Assembly (NCBI RefSeq): GCF_019703515.2
Contig: NC_059385.1
Coordinates: 35,537,001-35,601,000, forward strand
Length of the DNA: 64,000 nucleotides
Direction of reading: 5' to 3'
Source: Myxocyprinus asiaticus
Taxonomy: Eukaryota > Chordata > Actinopteri > Cypriniformes > Catostomidae
In this document: in pieces, positions 20,440 to 32,445 of the stretch
Numbering within the stretch: position 1 is the stretch's first letter
Layout of the letters: each line of letters opens with the position of its first letter
Made by a program: the position numbers and the translations under genes
Notes under the pieces: generated by a model
The model's input: only the letters and a program-made list of their open reading frames with translations
Databases searched by the model: none
What the model was told of the DNA's origin: nothing

Positions 20440-21437
20440 CACTGGCGGCCAAAAGTTTGAAATAATGTAAAAATTTTGCTCTTATGGAAAGAAATTGGTA
20501 ATTTTATTCACCAAAGTGGCATTCAACTGATCACAATGTATAGTCAGGACATTAATAACATGAAACATTACTATTACAGTTTGGAAAAAAAATTCAGAAC
20601 TTCTTAAACTACAAAGTTTTCTCATAAAACAAATCCTCCATGTGCAGCAATGACAGCTTTGCAGATCCTTGGCATTCTAGCTGTCAGTTTATCCAGATAC
20701 TCAGGTGACATTTCACCCAACGCTTCCTGTAGCACTTGCAATAGATGTGGCTGTCTTGTCGGGCACTTCTCACACACTTTACGGTCTAGCTGATCCCACA
20801 AACTCAATGGGGTTAAGATCCATTACACTCTTTTCCAATTATCTGTTGTCCAATGTCTGTGTTTCTTTGCCCACTTTAACTTTTTCTTTTTGTTTTCCTG
20901 TTTCAAAAGTGGCTTTTTCTCTGCAATTCTTCCCATAAAGCCTGCACTCCTGAGTCTTCACTTTACTGTTGTACATGAAACTGGTGTTGAGCGTGTAGAA
21001 TTCAATGAAGCTGTCAGCTGAGGACATGAGAAGTGGCCATTTCTCAAACTAGAGACTCTGATGTACTTATCCTCTTGTTTAGTTGTACATCTGGCCTTCC
21101 ACATCTCTTTCTGTCCTTGTTAGAGCCAGTTGCCCTTTGTCTTTGAAGACTGTAGTGTACACCTTTGTATGAAATCTTCAGTTTTTTGACAATTTCAAGC
21201 ATTGTATAGCCTTCATTCCTCAAAACAATGATTGACTGACAAGTTTCTAGAGAAAGCTGTTTCTTTTTTGCCATTTTTGACCTAATATTGACCTTAAGAC
21301 ATGCCAGTCTATTGCATACTGTTGCAATTCAAAAACAAACACAAAGACAATGTTAAGCTTCATTTAATGAATCAAATAGCTTTCAACTGTGTTTGATATA
21401 ATGGCAATTGATTTTCTAGTACCAAATTAGCAATTTT
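20440..21437 (-). mobile_element. Tc1-type deletion derivative (copy 1)
   Basis: The left end has the terminal repeat CACTGGCGGCCAAAAGTTTG, matching CACTGGCCGCCAAAG at 50707. The minus strand carries the transposase DNA-binding part, KKQLSLETCQSIIVLRNEGY, then GVHYSLQRQRATGSNKDRKR with CGRPDV, and a C-terminal end with WDQLDRKVCEKCPTRQPHL and MSPEYLDKLTARMPRICKA. The catalytic middle is absent: the sequence jumps from WKRV to MDLN.IEFVGSA-type remnants. Its other terminal repeat is lost where a gypsy LTR remnant starts at 21438. The same deletion is in the copy at 50707-51935, so this is a non-autonomous subfamily. Confidence 0.75.
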
Positions 21438-23078
21438 TTTGCCTCTGCACTTGGATCTCTGGTCTAATTTTTTGACAGAACAATCTAGCCAGGATGGATC
21501 CAGCGAAGAACACTGACCTTCGATCTGCGCTCGCTCAGCAGGGAGTTTTTTTGGGCTGCCAGCAGGACCAGATCTCCACCTCCAACAATGCGGAAGCTCC
21601 CGCACCAGCCCCAGCAGTTCCCACCAGCATCGGATGCTCGGAACCCCATCTCAACCCTCCTGCTCCATTCTCAGGTGAGGCGGGGTCATGCCGCACATTC
21701 CTCTCTCACTGCTCACTCTTTTCTCGCTGCAGCCCTCCGCATTCCTCTCGGAAACAGCTATGGTGGCTTTTGTCATAACGCTCCTGTCCGGGAGGGCTGG
21801 CGAGTGGGGAACCGCTATGTGGGGCACATAGCTCATCGTTCCAGGAATTCTCTTCAGAGCTCCGTCGAGTTTTTGATTGTTCGGCCCAAGGCTGTGAAGC
21901 GGTGAGGGTTCTTGCCGGTTTGTTTCAGGGTAACCGGTCAGTTGAATTCCACACCCTCGCTGCATCCTGTGAGTGGAATGATAGAGCGCAGTGGGATCAG
22001 TTCAAGCATGGGTTATCTGCTACCATCCAGGATGAAATCTACACCTTGGACTTGCCTCCCTGTTTTGATGACCTGGTGGATCTGGCCATTAGAGTGGACC
22101 AGCGTCTCACGCTTCAACGCAGCCAACATCGTTCTCCACATACCAATCTGGCTGACTGTCACCACCACCCAACTCCTGCTGCCAGGTCATCGGAACTGCA
22201 GTCCGAGACAGAACCCATGGAGATCAGGAGAACACCAGAAGAGCGGCACATCACCAAGGGTTAACTGTGTCAAAGCCACGGCTTCCAGATGGCAGATTCC
22301 GGTGGTCAAGCTGGATGAGCCCATCACGGTGTACTCCATCAGTGGCACGCCCCTGGCCATCATCACCTATTCCACTAAACCGCTCACCCTCGTCTCCGGC
22401 AACCATTCGGAACAGCTGTCCTTCCTCCTGGTCCAGTTTCCGTCAGCACCGGTGGTGTTAGGGCATCCATGGTTGGTAATGCACAATCCTCACATAGACT
22501 GGTCAACCAATTCTGTTCTTGCCTGGAGTCCGTATTGTCTGTCCCATTTATCCAGAGAACCTGTGGTATACCATGATCTGAAGGCGGTGACCAGTCGGTC
22601 CTGCGCCACGACCCTTCCTCCTCATCGCCCATACGATTGCACTATCAATCTGCTTCCTGGTAATTCTCCCCCACAAAATCGGTTATATTCGCTTTCTGCT
22701 CCCGAGAGGGAGGCCATGAATAAATACATTAATGATTCTCTGGTAGCTGGTCTCATCCATCCTACCTCTTCTCCTGCAGGGGCAGGGTTCTTCTTCATGG
22801 AGAAGAAGGACAGCTCACTTAGACCCTGTACAGATTATCGGGGGCTGAATGACATCATGGTGAAGAATCGTTATCCTTTGCCATTGATGTCTTCAGCTTT
22901 CAAACTCTTGCAGGGCGCGTCCGTCTTTACAAAGTTGGACCTACGCAATGCTTATCACCTTGTTGGGATCAGGGAAGGGGATGAGTGAATGGGACTTTGC
23001 CAGCTCTGCTGTGTTTAATTGTTAATTCATTCTATTTCTTTGCCTCCGCACTTGGATCTCTGGTCTCATCTTTTGACA
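21438..23078 (+). mobile_element. Internally deleted Ty3/gypsy element with LTR ends
   Basis: Two direct copies of a short LTR end flank a shrunken element: 21438-21477 and about 23037-23078 share TTTGCCTC(T/C)GCACTTGGAT and GGTCT...TTTTTGACA-type endings. Between them lie gag, protease and only the start of RT. The coding part stops at REGDE, just after the first catalytic motif of RT, and is followed by the 3' LTR remnant from about 22990. RT palm, RNase H and integrase are missing. Confidence 0.7.
21494..22988 (+). pseudogene. Gypsy gag-protease-RT remnant
   Basis: Gag begins MDPAKNTDLRSALAQQGVFL (21494) and continues with [20 protein letters not shown], then, after frame changes near 21700-21900, [20 protein letters not shown] and [16 protein letters not shown] protease-like stretch follows with [17 protein letters not shown] and [11 protein letters not shown]. 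The RT N terminus has [40 protein letters not shown] and [16 protein letters not shown], which contains the first catalytic Asp. The expected D(T/S)G protease active site is not visible. Frameshifts and the large deletion make it inactive. Confidence 0.75.
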
Positions 23079-23089
23079 TAAATTATACT

Positions 23090-23530
23090 TCAATATTAGC
23101 ATATTAGCAATGGCCATAACATTTATATTCATAAAATAGGCCTACACTAAATATACTTGTATACAATTTAAGTATAAAATACTTAATATAAATACAATTC
23201 TTAAATATAAGTGTTTTGCTTCTTAATATTAGTAGTGTCCATAAAATGTATATTCATTAAATACACTATGCTTCTTAATCTTAGCCATATTAGCAGTGCC
23301 CATAACATTTATATTCATAAAATACACTAAATGTATAAAATTTAAGTGTAAAATATACTTCATATAAATAATATTCTTAAAAGTATAATGCTTCTTAATA
23401 TTATCATTGCCTATAACATTCATAAAATATACATAATATACTTCAAATTTAATTATAAAAATATATTAAATATAAATAATAATAAGAGATGTACTTAAAT
23501 GTAAATTAAATAAAGTGTACCTAAGTGTAA
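23090..23530. repeat. AT-rich degenerate tandem repeat
   Basis: The phrase CCATAACATTTATATTCATAAAAT recurs in variants near 23112, 23237, 23297 and 23408, with AATTTAAGTATAAAAT-type spacers and CTTCTTAATATTAG boundaries. Spacing is irregular (about 60-125 bp). No coding frame is likely. Confidence 0.6.
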
Positions 23531-24269
23531 AATATAATAGTGCATGGCTGTCAGTTGTCATATGTTGAAGTATTTACCCTGGAGTGTTCTTGATCTTGGC
23601 GCCTCGTACCTGTCCTTCTCCAAAGACTGAGAAACCCTGGAGAAACCTGGGCTTTATATAGCCGAGAAACGTTGCATCATCGCCAGCCCAGTATTATGAT
23701 GTCAGTTTAGATCCAGCCTCCTGCCTCGACACAGTCTGCTCCACAGGAGTATTATGATCCAGCATTATAATGTCAAAATGGAGCGCACATCAGCATTCTA
23801 GAAATTCTGACGCAATGATCCACCTGGTCATGGAGCAGACAGCACAATGAGGCTAAAGGCAAGTCGAACTGGCATATGAAGATAGAGGCAGCACTAGGGA
23901 GGGGCTAGCATGTGCTTCAGCCTCCCAAGAAAGTCCATAGTACCCCAGTAACATCCCCAGCAAATCTTTTTAGCAGCCAGCAGATTATCCTCTGTATGAA
24001 GATTGTATGAAGAAACATTTTACTTGACAATATTTTAGCAATCATGTTGTGTGTCCCATATTTCTGTCGCCTGTTTAGAATCAGAACTAGTGATATCCGA
24101 TTTACGAATTAATTACTCTTTTGAGTCGATTCCTTCAAGTCAAACAGTTTAGCAAAATGGTCCGAATCATTCAGACCACTCACACACTGTATCGTTTGGA
24201 GCATTTCTCACTCCATAAAAACAGAAATGAAATAAATAGAACAGAAAACAGTCAAGTGGAATATTTACT
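23531..24269. other. Unassigned stretch between repeats
   Basis: No credible gene. It includes GGGCTTTATATAGCCG near 23650, which resembles a TATA context, and near 24090-24180 a piece (GAATTAATTACTCTTTTGAG, TCAAACAGTTTAGC) that looks like the hAT-like repeat around 40560-40640. I could not assign it to an element. Confidence 0.4.
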
Positions 24270-26988
24270 GCCATGCCATATCCAAAGCGACTTACAAAAG
24301 AGGAACACATAAGCGAATCATCTTAAGGAGACAGTGGTACGAAAAAGTGCCATATTACAAAGTTTCACTACCATCAGAATAGTAGTATTCAAAACAGATT
24401 AAAGTGCAACAAGAATTTTTTTTTTTGTTTTTTTTTTTTGTGACTGGTTAAGTGCTCATGGAAAAGATGTGTTTTTAGCCATTTTTTGAAGACAGAAAGT
24501 GAGTCAGCTTCACGGATGGAAGGTCATTCCACCAATGTGGTACGATGAAGCCGAAAGTCCGGGAAAGTGTTTTGGTGCCTCTTTGTGTTGGTACAAGGCA
24601 ACATTCCTTAGCCGACCGCAGGCTTCTAGTGGGTGCATAGCTCTGCAGAAATTATTTTAGGTATGCTGGAGCATCAGAGCCTTGAATTTGATATGTGCAT
24701 CAACCGGCAGCCAGTGAAGAGAGACAAGGAGTGGTGTAATATGCGCTCTCTTTGGTTCATTAAAGACCAGACGTGCTGCTGCATTCTGGATCATTTGTAG
24801 GCATCTAATTGTACATGCAGGGAGGCCTGCAATGAGAGTGTTACAGTAGTCCAGTCTAGTTATGACAAGTGACTGAACAAGAAGTTGTGTGGCATGTTCT
24901 GAGAGGAAGGGTCTTATCTTCCTGATATTGTAGAGTGTAAATATACATGATCTTGTGGTCTTTGAGATGTGGTCTATGAAATTTAGTTTGTTATTGATAG
25001 TTACCCCTAGATTTCTGACCGTTTTGGAAGGCATTACTGTAGTTGAACCCAGCTGCACAGTGATGTTGTGTTCAACAGCAGGGTTGGCTGGAAACACAAG
25101 GAGTTCGGTCTTGGCTGGGTTAAGTTGCAGGTGGTGTTCCTTCATCCAGGCCAAGATGTCTGCCAAACAGGCAGAGATTCGAGCAGTCACTATGGTGTCA
25201 TTGGGCTGGAAAGACAAGTAGAGCTGCGTGTCATCAGCATAACAGTGGTAAGAGAAACCATGTGCCTGAATAATGGGTCCCAGTGATGTTGTGTATATAG
25301 AGAAGAGAAGTGGCCCAAGCACTGAGCCCTGAGGTACCCCAGTAAGTAGCTGATGTGGCTTGGACACCTCACCTCTCCAGGCTACCTTGAAGGACCTACC
25401 TGAGAAATAGAAATTAAACCAGTCAAGCACAGTTCCTGTGATGCCCAGCGAAGAGAGGGTGGAGAGTACGATCTGATGGTTGATTGTGTCAAAGGCTGCA
25501 GAAAGGTCCAGCAGAATCAGGACGGATGATCAGGATTCAGCTTTCACCTGTCTCAGCGACTCAGTGACAGACAGCAGGGCAGCCTCGGTGGAGTGTCCAC
25601 TTTTGAAGCCTGACTGATTGTCATCCAGCAGCTTTTTCTGTGAGCGATAGGCAGAGATTTGAATGAAAACTGCCCTTTCAAGTATTTTTGCCATGAATGG
25701 GATGAGAGAGACTGGTCTGTAGTGTTCTGCTTGTGTGGGGTTAAGTGCAGTTTTTTTCAGCAGCGGGGTTACTCGTGCCTGCTTAAATGTAGTGTGAAAA
25801 GTGCCTGTAAGTAGAGATGTGTTAATTATGTGTGTGAGTGCAGGTAGGATGGACGGAGAGATGGCCTGGAGAAGGTGAGAAGGAATGGGGACAAGGGAAC
25901 AGGTGATGGGTGGTTGGAGAGGAGGAGTTTAGAGACCTCAGTGTCAGTCAGAGGAGAGAACATAGAGACAGAAGAGTTGCATACAGGAGATGGGTGCTTG
26001 ACAGTGTGTGGTGCTGAGAATGTATTTGCTGATGGTTGTAACCTTGTAAAAAATGTGGCAAAGACATCTGCTGTCAGTGATGTGTCAGGCAGTGGAGGGG
26101 GAGGACAGAGAAGTGTGTTGAATGTTCTAAACAAACGAGTGTCTGTGGTGCTGTTGATCTTGTTCTGGTAATAGAAAGTTTTTGCAGATTTAACATTATC
26201 TGAGAAAGTTGCAAGCAGAGATTGATCCGCCATCTCCTCTCAGCTGCCCTGAGGTCAGTCCGATGTTCACGAAGGACGTCAGAGAGCCAAGGGCTGGATG
26301 GTGTAGTACGTGCTGGTCTAGAGGATAGAGGACAGATGCTGTCTAGGCAGGTTGTTAAAGTAGAGCTTAGTGTGTCTGTGGCAGTGTTTACATCCAGGGT
26401 GGAAAATACCTTTTGTGTTGGAAGAGACAGGTAGAGACAGCAGTGGAAAAGCATGAGGGTGAAAGAGAACGTAGGTTATGGCGAAAGGAAACCAAAGGTG
26501 GTGTCTGTTTTAATGTAGATGGGAGAATCATGTTGAATTAAGTAGTGATCAGAGACATGTAAAGGAGTAACAAGAATATTTGAGTTGGTACAGTTATGTG
26601 TAAAAATGAGGTCCAGCTGGTTGCCCTGTCTGTTGCTGTAGTGCTTAGTCTTTCCAAGTCAAATGAAGCCAGAAGAGCATGAAGGTCAGTGGCCTGGGGC
26701 TTGTCTTGGTGTATGTTGAAATCACCAAGAACCACAAGTGGCCTACCATCCTCTGGGAAGGAGGACAGCAGGACATCCAACTCCTCGAGAAAGTTTGTCA
26801 GCTGACCTGGAGGGTGATAGATGACAACAACATGTATTTTTGTGGGTTGCATCGTAGTAATAGCATGGAATTCAAAAGAATTATTGTTTCATAGAGAAGA
26901 GTGTGGTGAAAAAGTCCAGTTGTTTGGAATGAGCAAAGCGGTTCCCCCACACCTACCGGTGTGTCGAGGGGTGTGAGAGAAGAAGTTG
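24270..26988 (-). mobile_element. L2-type LINE, minus strand, 5' truncated
   Basis: The element runs leftward from 26988 and has a partial endonuclease, RT and a 3' end with CAAAGCGACTTACA-type sequence and poly-T/A tracts at 24417-24440. The right (5') end is truncated inside the endonuclease and abuts gypsy gag. Confidence 0.8.
24657..26988 (-). pseudogene. L2 LINE endonuclease-RT
   Basis: Endonuclease blocks are SHTPRHTGRCGG (about 26965), VVVIYHPPGQLTNFLEELD and VLGDFNIHQDKPQA (frame 26852-26538), with the catalytic GDFN intact. The middle part (26454-26074) contains PSSPWLSDVLREHRTDLRAA. The RT palm starts with [14 protein letters not shown] (about 25510-25455), after a TGA near 25530. 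An intact 257-codon frame from 25430 carries [36 protein letters not shown] with both catalytic Asp residues, and the thumb [15 protein letters not shown] and [13 protein letters not shown]. These are L2-clade signatures. Several frame breaks and missing endonuclease ends make it inactive. Confidence 0.85.
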
Positions 26989-26989
26989 T

Positions 26990-27941
26990 TGGGAATCGCT
27001 GATTCCTTTCGACATGTGGCTGCGTATGTTTAACAACTACTTACTAGTGATTAATGCGATGGGGGATGCTTGGCCGAACACCCGCAAAAGAGCTACATTA
27101 CTCCAGTGTTTGGGAACGGAGGGACAGTGGATTTTTTAAGCTCAACCAGAAACAGATGACACTTTTGCCTCTGCTGTCAGTGCATTACAGAAAAATTTTA
27201 CCCCAAAAGTTAACGTTGTTGTCGAACGCTATGCATTAAGAAAGCGAACCCAGTTTCCACATGAGACCACGGTGCAATATGTAGCTGCCTTGCGTGCCCT
27301 TGCAGCCACCTGTGGTTTTGATGATAAATCTGATGACATGATAAATGATCAGTTACTGGAACACTTGTGGAGTGACAGTATAAGAGAAAGATCATTATCG
27401 GAGTCAGACCTAACACTGGACACAGCCATAACAGACCAAGCAAAAAAAATGGTTTCAGACAGAGTTCCAGAAAGGGGAATTCCAGTACAGGCTGTTCACT
27501 CTAAACCACACAAAACTGCATCACCTCCCAGCTAAGCCACATGCTGCTGCCACACCTTCTCAATGCAGATCTTGCTTTAGGTATGGTTCTGACAGGCATT
27601 TAGCCAACTCCACTCAATGGCCCGCTACAAATGACCAATGCAAATTCTGTAAAAAAGGGGTCATTTCGCTCGTGTATTTCGTTCTGTTCCGACTAATAAA
27701 GTGCATGAGGTACCTGATGTGACTATACTGTACATGGACAACTCTGATCATGCTCCTAAGAGGTTATTTTGCAATGCCACCATTCATACACCTGCCTCTG
27801 CTGCCAAGGAAATATGACTTATTTTAGATACGGGCTCTGCTGTCTCCATACTACCGCACCATGTCTACAAACAATATGCAGCCTCACCCCCTTGTCTCCA
27901 CCTCTTGCTAGGCTTGTGACCTACACACAAACACACATTTG
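26990..27941 (+). pseudogene. Gypsy gag and protease remnant
   Basis: Gag starts in mid-protein with FDMWLRMFNNYLLVINA, KRATLLQCLGTEGQ, and VNVVVERYALRKRTQFPHET, then an open frame 27272-27535 with AALRALAATCGFDDKSDDMI and DLTLDTAITD. A degenerate pair of zinc knuckles follows near 27570-27680 (CRSCFRYGSDRHLAN, then CKFCKK and GHFAR, each missing its last Cys). The protease active site LILDTGSAVSILPHHVY is at 27818-27870, just after a TGA. The protease ends at 27941, where the LINE begins. Its C terminus and the RT N terminus do not reappear after the LINE, so sequence was lost there. Confidence 0.8.
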
Positions 27942-28071
27942 CTGACTTAGAAGATCTCGTTGTAATACGTCGATCGATTACGCCAATGGAAACGTTACAA
28001 GACTGTCAGAGGTCAAGAGACGAGCCAATTATCTGGAGTCTTCGGAGAGGGAATTATCTGCTAATCCACTA

Positions 28072-28579
28072 GTGACTAAGATAGACTTGGAAGGCATTTT
28101 GGAAAGATTGGAAGACCTTGAGAATCGGAGCCGGCGGAACAACGTCCGAATTGTTGGAATTCCTGAGCATGAAGGAGGCCGAGATATGGTGAAATTCCTA
28201 GATGAGATCTTCCCGAGTCTGCTCGATATAACAGGCCATAAGCTGGAAATCGAGTGAGCTCACAGAGTCCTGGCTTGGAGATCCGCTGAGGGAGACAGGC
28301 CTCAAGTAATTCTGGCCAAATTACTGAGATCATCCGATAAAGATCTCGTGTTACGCGAGGTGAGGAGCAAAGGAAGACTTTCTTGGAAGAATCACAACAT
28401 TTTCTTGTTCCTAGGCTTTGCGAATTTGACAAGAGAGAAATGTGATCGATTCAAGGAATGCAAGAAACTCTTACATCAACAGAAGATCACTTTTGCACTG
28501 ATGTTTCCGACCAAACTGAGAATAGATACTAAGGATGGCCACAAATATTTACATGTCCCAAGCAAGCATTGTCCATCAT
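28072..28579 (+). pseudogene. LINE ORF1 RNA-binding protein (copy B)
   Basis: It reads MTKIDLEGILERLEDLENRS with NNVRIVGIPEHEGGRDMV, then a TGA at 28255-28257 in place of an Arg codon. It continues with AHRVLAW, VILAKLLRSSDKDLVLREV and FKECKKLLHQQKITFALMFP. This copy shows the end of the coiled coil that is broken in copy A. It lacks the N terminus. Confidence 0.8.
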
Positions 28580-28866
28580 AGAAACAATGGGTGTGTAAAC
28601 CATTTGGTGTTTCTCATGTGGCCCCCGAGTGGGCTGTCTCGCTGTACTTACTCTTGGCTGTCTGAGGAAGCTGGGTGGCATTTTTTGTTTCTGTTTGTGT
28701 TGGTTCCGCCTAGCGGCTCGAGTTTGTTTTGTGGAATAACACTCCTTCAGGACAGTTGTGGATGAATCTGCTTGTTCCTTGTGCTTATGACTCCTGTTGG
28801 CTGGAGTTTGTTTTGTGAAATATTTTTTGTAGGACATTGGAATGATTATGTAATCTGCTGAACTCA

Positions 28867-29067
28867 CTACGGAGTGGTGGTGGTGTAGTGGACTAAAGCA
28901 CTGAACTGGTAAGTGGAAGGTTGTTGGTTCAATCCCCACAGCCACCACCATTGTGTCCTTGAGCATGGCACTTAACTCCAGGTTGCTCCAGGGGGATTGT
29001 CCCTGTAATCAGGGCACTGTAAGTCGCTTTGGATAAAAGCGTCTGCCAAATGCATAAATGTAAATGT
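28867..29067 (+). mobile_element. tRNA-derived SINE (V-SINE-like) in LINE
   Basis: A 201-bp SINE with an A-box-like GTGTAGTGGACTAAAGCA, a B box GGTTCAATCCCC, the conserved core GTAAGTCGCTTTGGATAAAA followed by GCGTCTGCCAAATG, and a TAAATGTAAATGT tail. The core is the one described for V-SINEs of fish. It is bounded by GAACTCA at 28860-28866 and 29068-29074. Copy A of the host LINE has a single GAACTCA at this point (about 15443), so it provides the empty site. Confidence 0.9.
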
Positions 29068-29488
29068 GAACTCATGAAACAGCTGGCTCACTGAACACTC
29101 ATTTGACTGTCTGAGGAAACTGAACTGCCTTTTTTTTGTGGTTTTTTTTGTGCTGGTTCCACTAGAGGCTGGAGCTTGTTTTGTGGAGGAACACACCTTC
29201 GAGACAGTTCAGTGAATGAATCTACACATTCTTAGTGTACAATTTACAAAGTATTTTCTGTTATGTAATTTTGCCTCACAAAATTTGTACAGAAGCACCG
29301 GCAAAGTTGTCGCGGGGACTCTCGTAGATGTACATGGATTTTTTGAGTTTACAGGGATTGATGCCGGTTGGTGCTGTTTTTCTTTTTTCTGTTTGTTTTG
29401 TTCGGGGGTTTGATTGTTGCACTAATGGTGAATGTGGTCTTTATAATCTTGTTTCTGACACACAATCTATTTTTTCTAATATATCAAA

Positions 29489-32445
29489 ATGTCAAATGTT
29501 AATATGCGTGGATTATCTCTCCACGTGGAATGTGAATGCGTTGGGCACCCTATAAAAAGAAGGAAGGTTATTTATTTTCATAAGCGTAAGAAATATGAAA
29601 TAGTGTTTCTTCAAGAAACGCATTTTTCCCCACATGAAGCTGAAAAATGTGGGAAGATATGGGGTGGGCATGTTTTCTTTAGTGCTGGCTCAAGTAAGAG
29701 CAGGGGAGTCATTATACTGATAAATAAACATCTACCATTCAAATGTCTCAAACAGATTAAAGATAAATTAGGAAGAGTCATTATTGTTTTAGCTGAAATT
29801 CAGGGGCAAAGGTTGATTTTGGCTAATATTTACGCACCTAATGGCCTCAGAGAATTGACCCATTTGAAATACAGATATAAAACTATTTTGTTGCAGAAGG
29901 TGGAGTTTTGGCTATTCACGGCAAGACAGTCATATTTTCAGTCAGGGGACAAAGCAGGGAAGCTTTTGGCTAGATATATAAAGCAGAGAGAGTCTTTTTC
30001 TACCATTCCCTCAGTGAAATCTGCTGGTGGTAAAATATTTACCTCAGCCAGTGATATTAATAATGCTTTTAAAAAATTCTATCTTGTTCTCTATAGTTCC
30101 ACATCCTTGTCTACTGATGAAGATATTAGAAATTTTGTAGAACCATTAGAACTCCCTAAACTGACGACGGAGCAAAAAAATTATCTTGATTCTGAGATAA
30201 CCTTGGAGCTTAGCGAGGTAATTAAGGCCTTGCCTACAGGCAAGGCTCCGGGGCCAGATGGCTTTACCGCCGAGTGTTTTTAGATCTTATGCTACAGAGC
30301 TGGCTCCACTTTTGTTAGAAGTTTATATGGAGTCATTAAAGAATGGAAAGCTTCTGCCAACCACGACACAAGCCCGGATCAGTTTGATTCTTAAAAAAGA
30401 CAAAGATCCAAGCAAGTGTAAGAGTTATCATCCAATTTCCCTGATCCAGCTAGACGTTAAAATATTTTCAAAGATTCTGGCTCACCGATTAAGTAAAGTT
30501 ATGACATCTCTTATACATATAGAGCAGGTGGGGTTTATTCGGGGTTGTAGCTCTTCTGATAATATTAGGTGTTTCATCAGTATCATTTGGTCAGTGGTGA
30601 ATGAACAGACTCCGGTCACGGCAATCTCGCTTGATGCCGAAAAGGCGTTTGATATGGTAGAATGGGATTATTTTAAGATTTTGGGAATACTTTTATTGGA
30701 TGGATTAAGTTACTTTATAGACACCGGTACAAACAAATGGATTAATTTCAGATTATTTTACTCTGGATATGGGCACCCGGCAGGGTTGCCCTCTTTCCCC
30801 ATTATTGTTCTGTCTTGCCCTGGAACCATTAGCAGCCACAATAAGAAGGGAAGATGATTTTCCAGGGGTGGTGGCGGGAGGTATGGCACATAGGCTTTTG
30901 CTTCACGCAGATGATATTTTGTTATTTGTCTCCAACCCTACTAGATCTATGCCTTGCCTCCACATAATTATTAATTCCTTTTCTAAGTTCTCAGGATACA
31001 GAGTAAATTGGTCTAAATCCGAAGCTTTGGCTCTGACAGCGTACTGCCCAGTAACGGCTTTCCAGCCAGGCGCCTTCCAGTGGCCCAAACAGGGCATTAA
31101 GTATTTGGGCATTTTATTTCCAGCAAATTTGTCTGATTTAGTTAGAGTTAATTTTGACCCTTTAATTAAATGTTTTCGAGCGATGTGGGCAGGTGGGCTT
31201 CATTACATTTATCTATGATTGGGAAGGTTAATGTTATTAAAATTAATTGTATTCCAAAATGTAACTACTTGTTACAGTCTCTCCCTGTAGATGTCCCCCT
31301 CTCTTATTTCAAGCAATTTGATAGTATTCAAATTCATTTGGAATGGTAAATGTCCTAGATTACATTTTAACAAGTTACATAGGATGATAGACAAAGGTGG
31401 GCTCGGCCTACCCAAGATTTGTTTTATTATTATGCATTCGGTCACTGGTCGCTTCCACCTGAGAGAGCCCCCCGGTTTTGTATTGAACAGGAAGTTCTTG
31501 CCCCTACTCTGCCATTACAACGCCTTTCTATTAAACTAACCAGAGTAGTTAAGTCACACCCCGTTATTCCGCATTTGCACTCAGTATGGACAAAAGTGTC
31601 CATAGTGTTTAATTCTGACATTTATTTAAATGTTGCATCGAGCATATGACTGAACCCTAAATTATTTATTGAAAGGTCCCCTTTCTGTTGGTCAGAGTGG
31701 ATTGTGAGGGGGTTAATACACTCGGTGACCTTTATGAGAGTGGAGTGTTGAGATCTTTGAAAATTTGGTTAAACACTTTGAGATTCCCAGATCTCAGTTC
31801 TTTAGGTATTTACAGCTGCACCACCTGCTTTGTAATATTTGTGGTAGTAGCTCACACCCCCCTAAAGCGGCAGAAACTTTGAGAGAGGTGATTACTGCTT
31901 TTGGAAAAGGTCAAGAGACATCAGTGTATTACTCCGTGTTAATTCGGAGTCTGGGGGATGGAGCTTTAACTTCTATAAAGAGATTATGGGAGATAGATTT
32001 GAGCTTGGTATTGGAGGAGGAAGTATGGGCTAGGATTCTAAGAAATGTCAAGTCTGCATCTAGAGATGCAAGTGTTCGCCTTATGCAATTTAAGATTTTA
32101 AAAAGATTCTATTGGACCCCCTTTAGATTATATAGGCTTGGTCTTAAAGACACACCTACCTGCTGGCAATGCCAATCAGAAGATGGAGACACAATCCATG
32201 TTTTTGGGGGATGTGCTAAGATTCAAGAATTTTGGCTGAAAGTTCAGAGTTGTATGTGTGTTTTGAGCACTCAAGTTTTACTTTGTCCCAGTCTCATGAT
32301 TGGCAGGCAAATAAATTTAAGGGGTTGGAGGTCGAATCGAGCGCCCTCTTTTTCGGAGTGGTGTGTGGAAATGGGGAGGGTGGCTGCATTTGAGGAAGTG
32401 GTAAGTAGAAGGCTGGGGTTTAGGGACTTGATTGTTAAAAAGTAA
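29489..32445 (+). pseudogene. LINE ORF2 endonuclease-RT (copy B)
   Basis: The frame from 29489 has endonuclease blocks FLQETHFSPHEAEKCG, GGHVFFSAGSSKSRGV and ILANIYAPN, then jumps at about 29842 to NGLRELTHLKYRYK, which lies well after the endonuclease in copy A. About half of the endonuclease and its following linker are deleted. RT follows with KALPTGKAPGPDGF, a frameshift near 30280, RPISL written HPISLIQLDVKIF, SLDAEKAFDMVEWDY, a deletion near 30690, GTRQGCPLSPLLF (30769) and HADDILLFV, where Tyr of YADD is His. The thumb has frame breaks near 31215-31420. The C-terminal frame 31765-32445 is open and includes CWQCQSEDGDTIHVFGGC, a zinc module. Confidence 0.85.

Noticed and set aside
20188..20442. 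Tyr/Ile-rich frame
   Set aside because: Translation of the TA microsatellite.
23531..24269. Gypsy 5' LTR for the element at 26990
   Set aside because: No match to the 3' LTR at 39836-40041 is visible, and an L2 LINE lies between.
28870..28945. Possible tRNA gene
   Set aside because: It is the tRNA-derived head of a SINE with target duplications.
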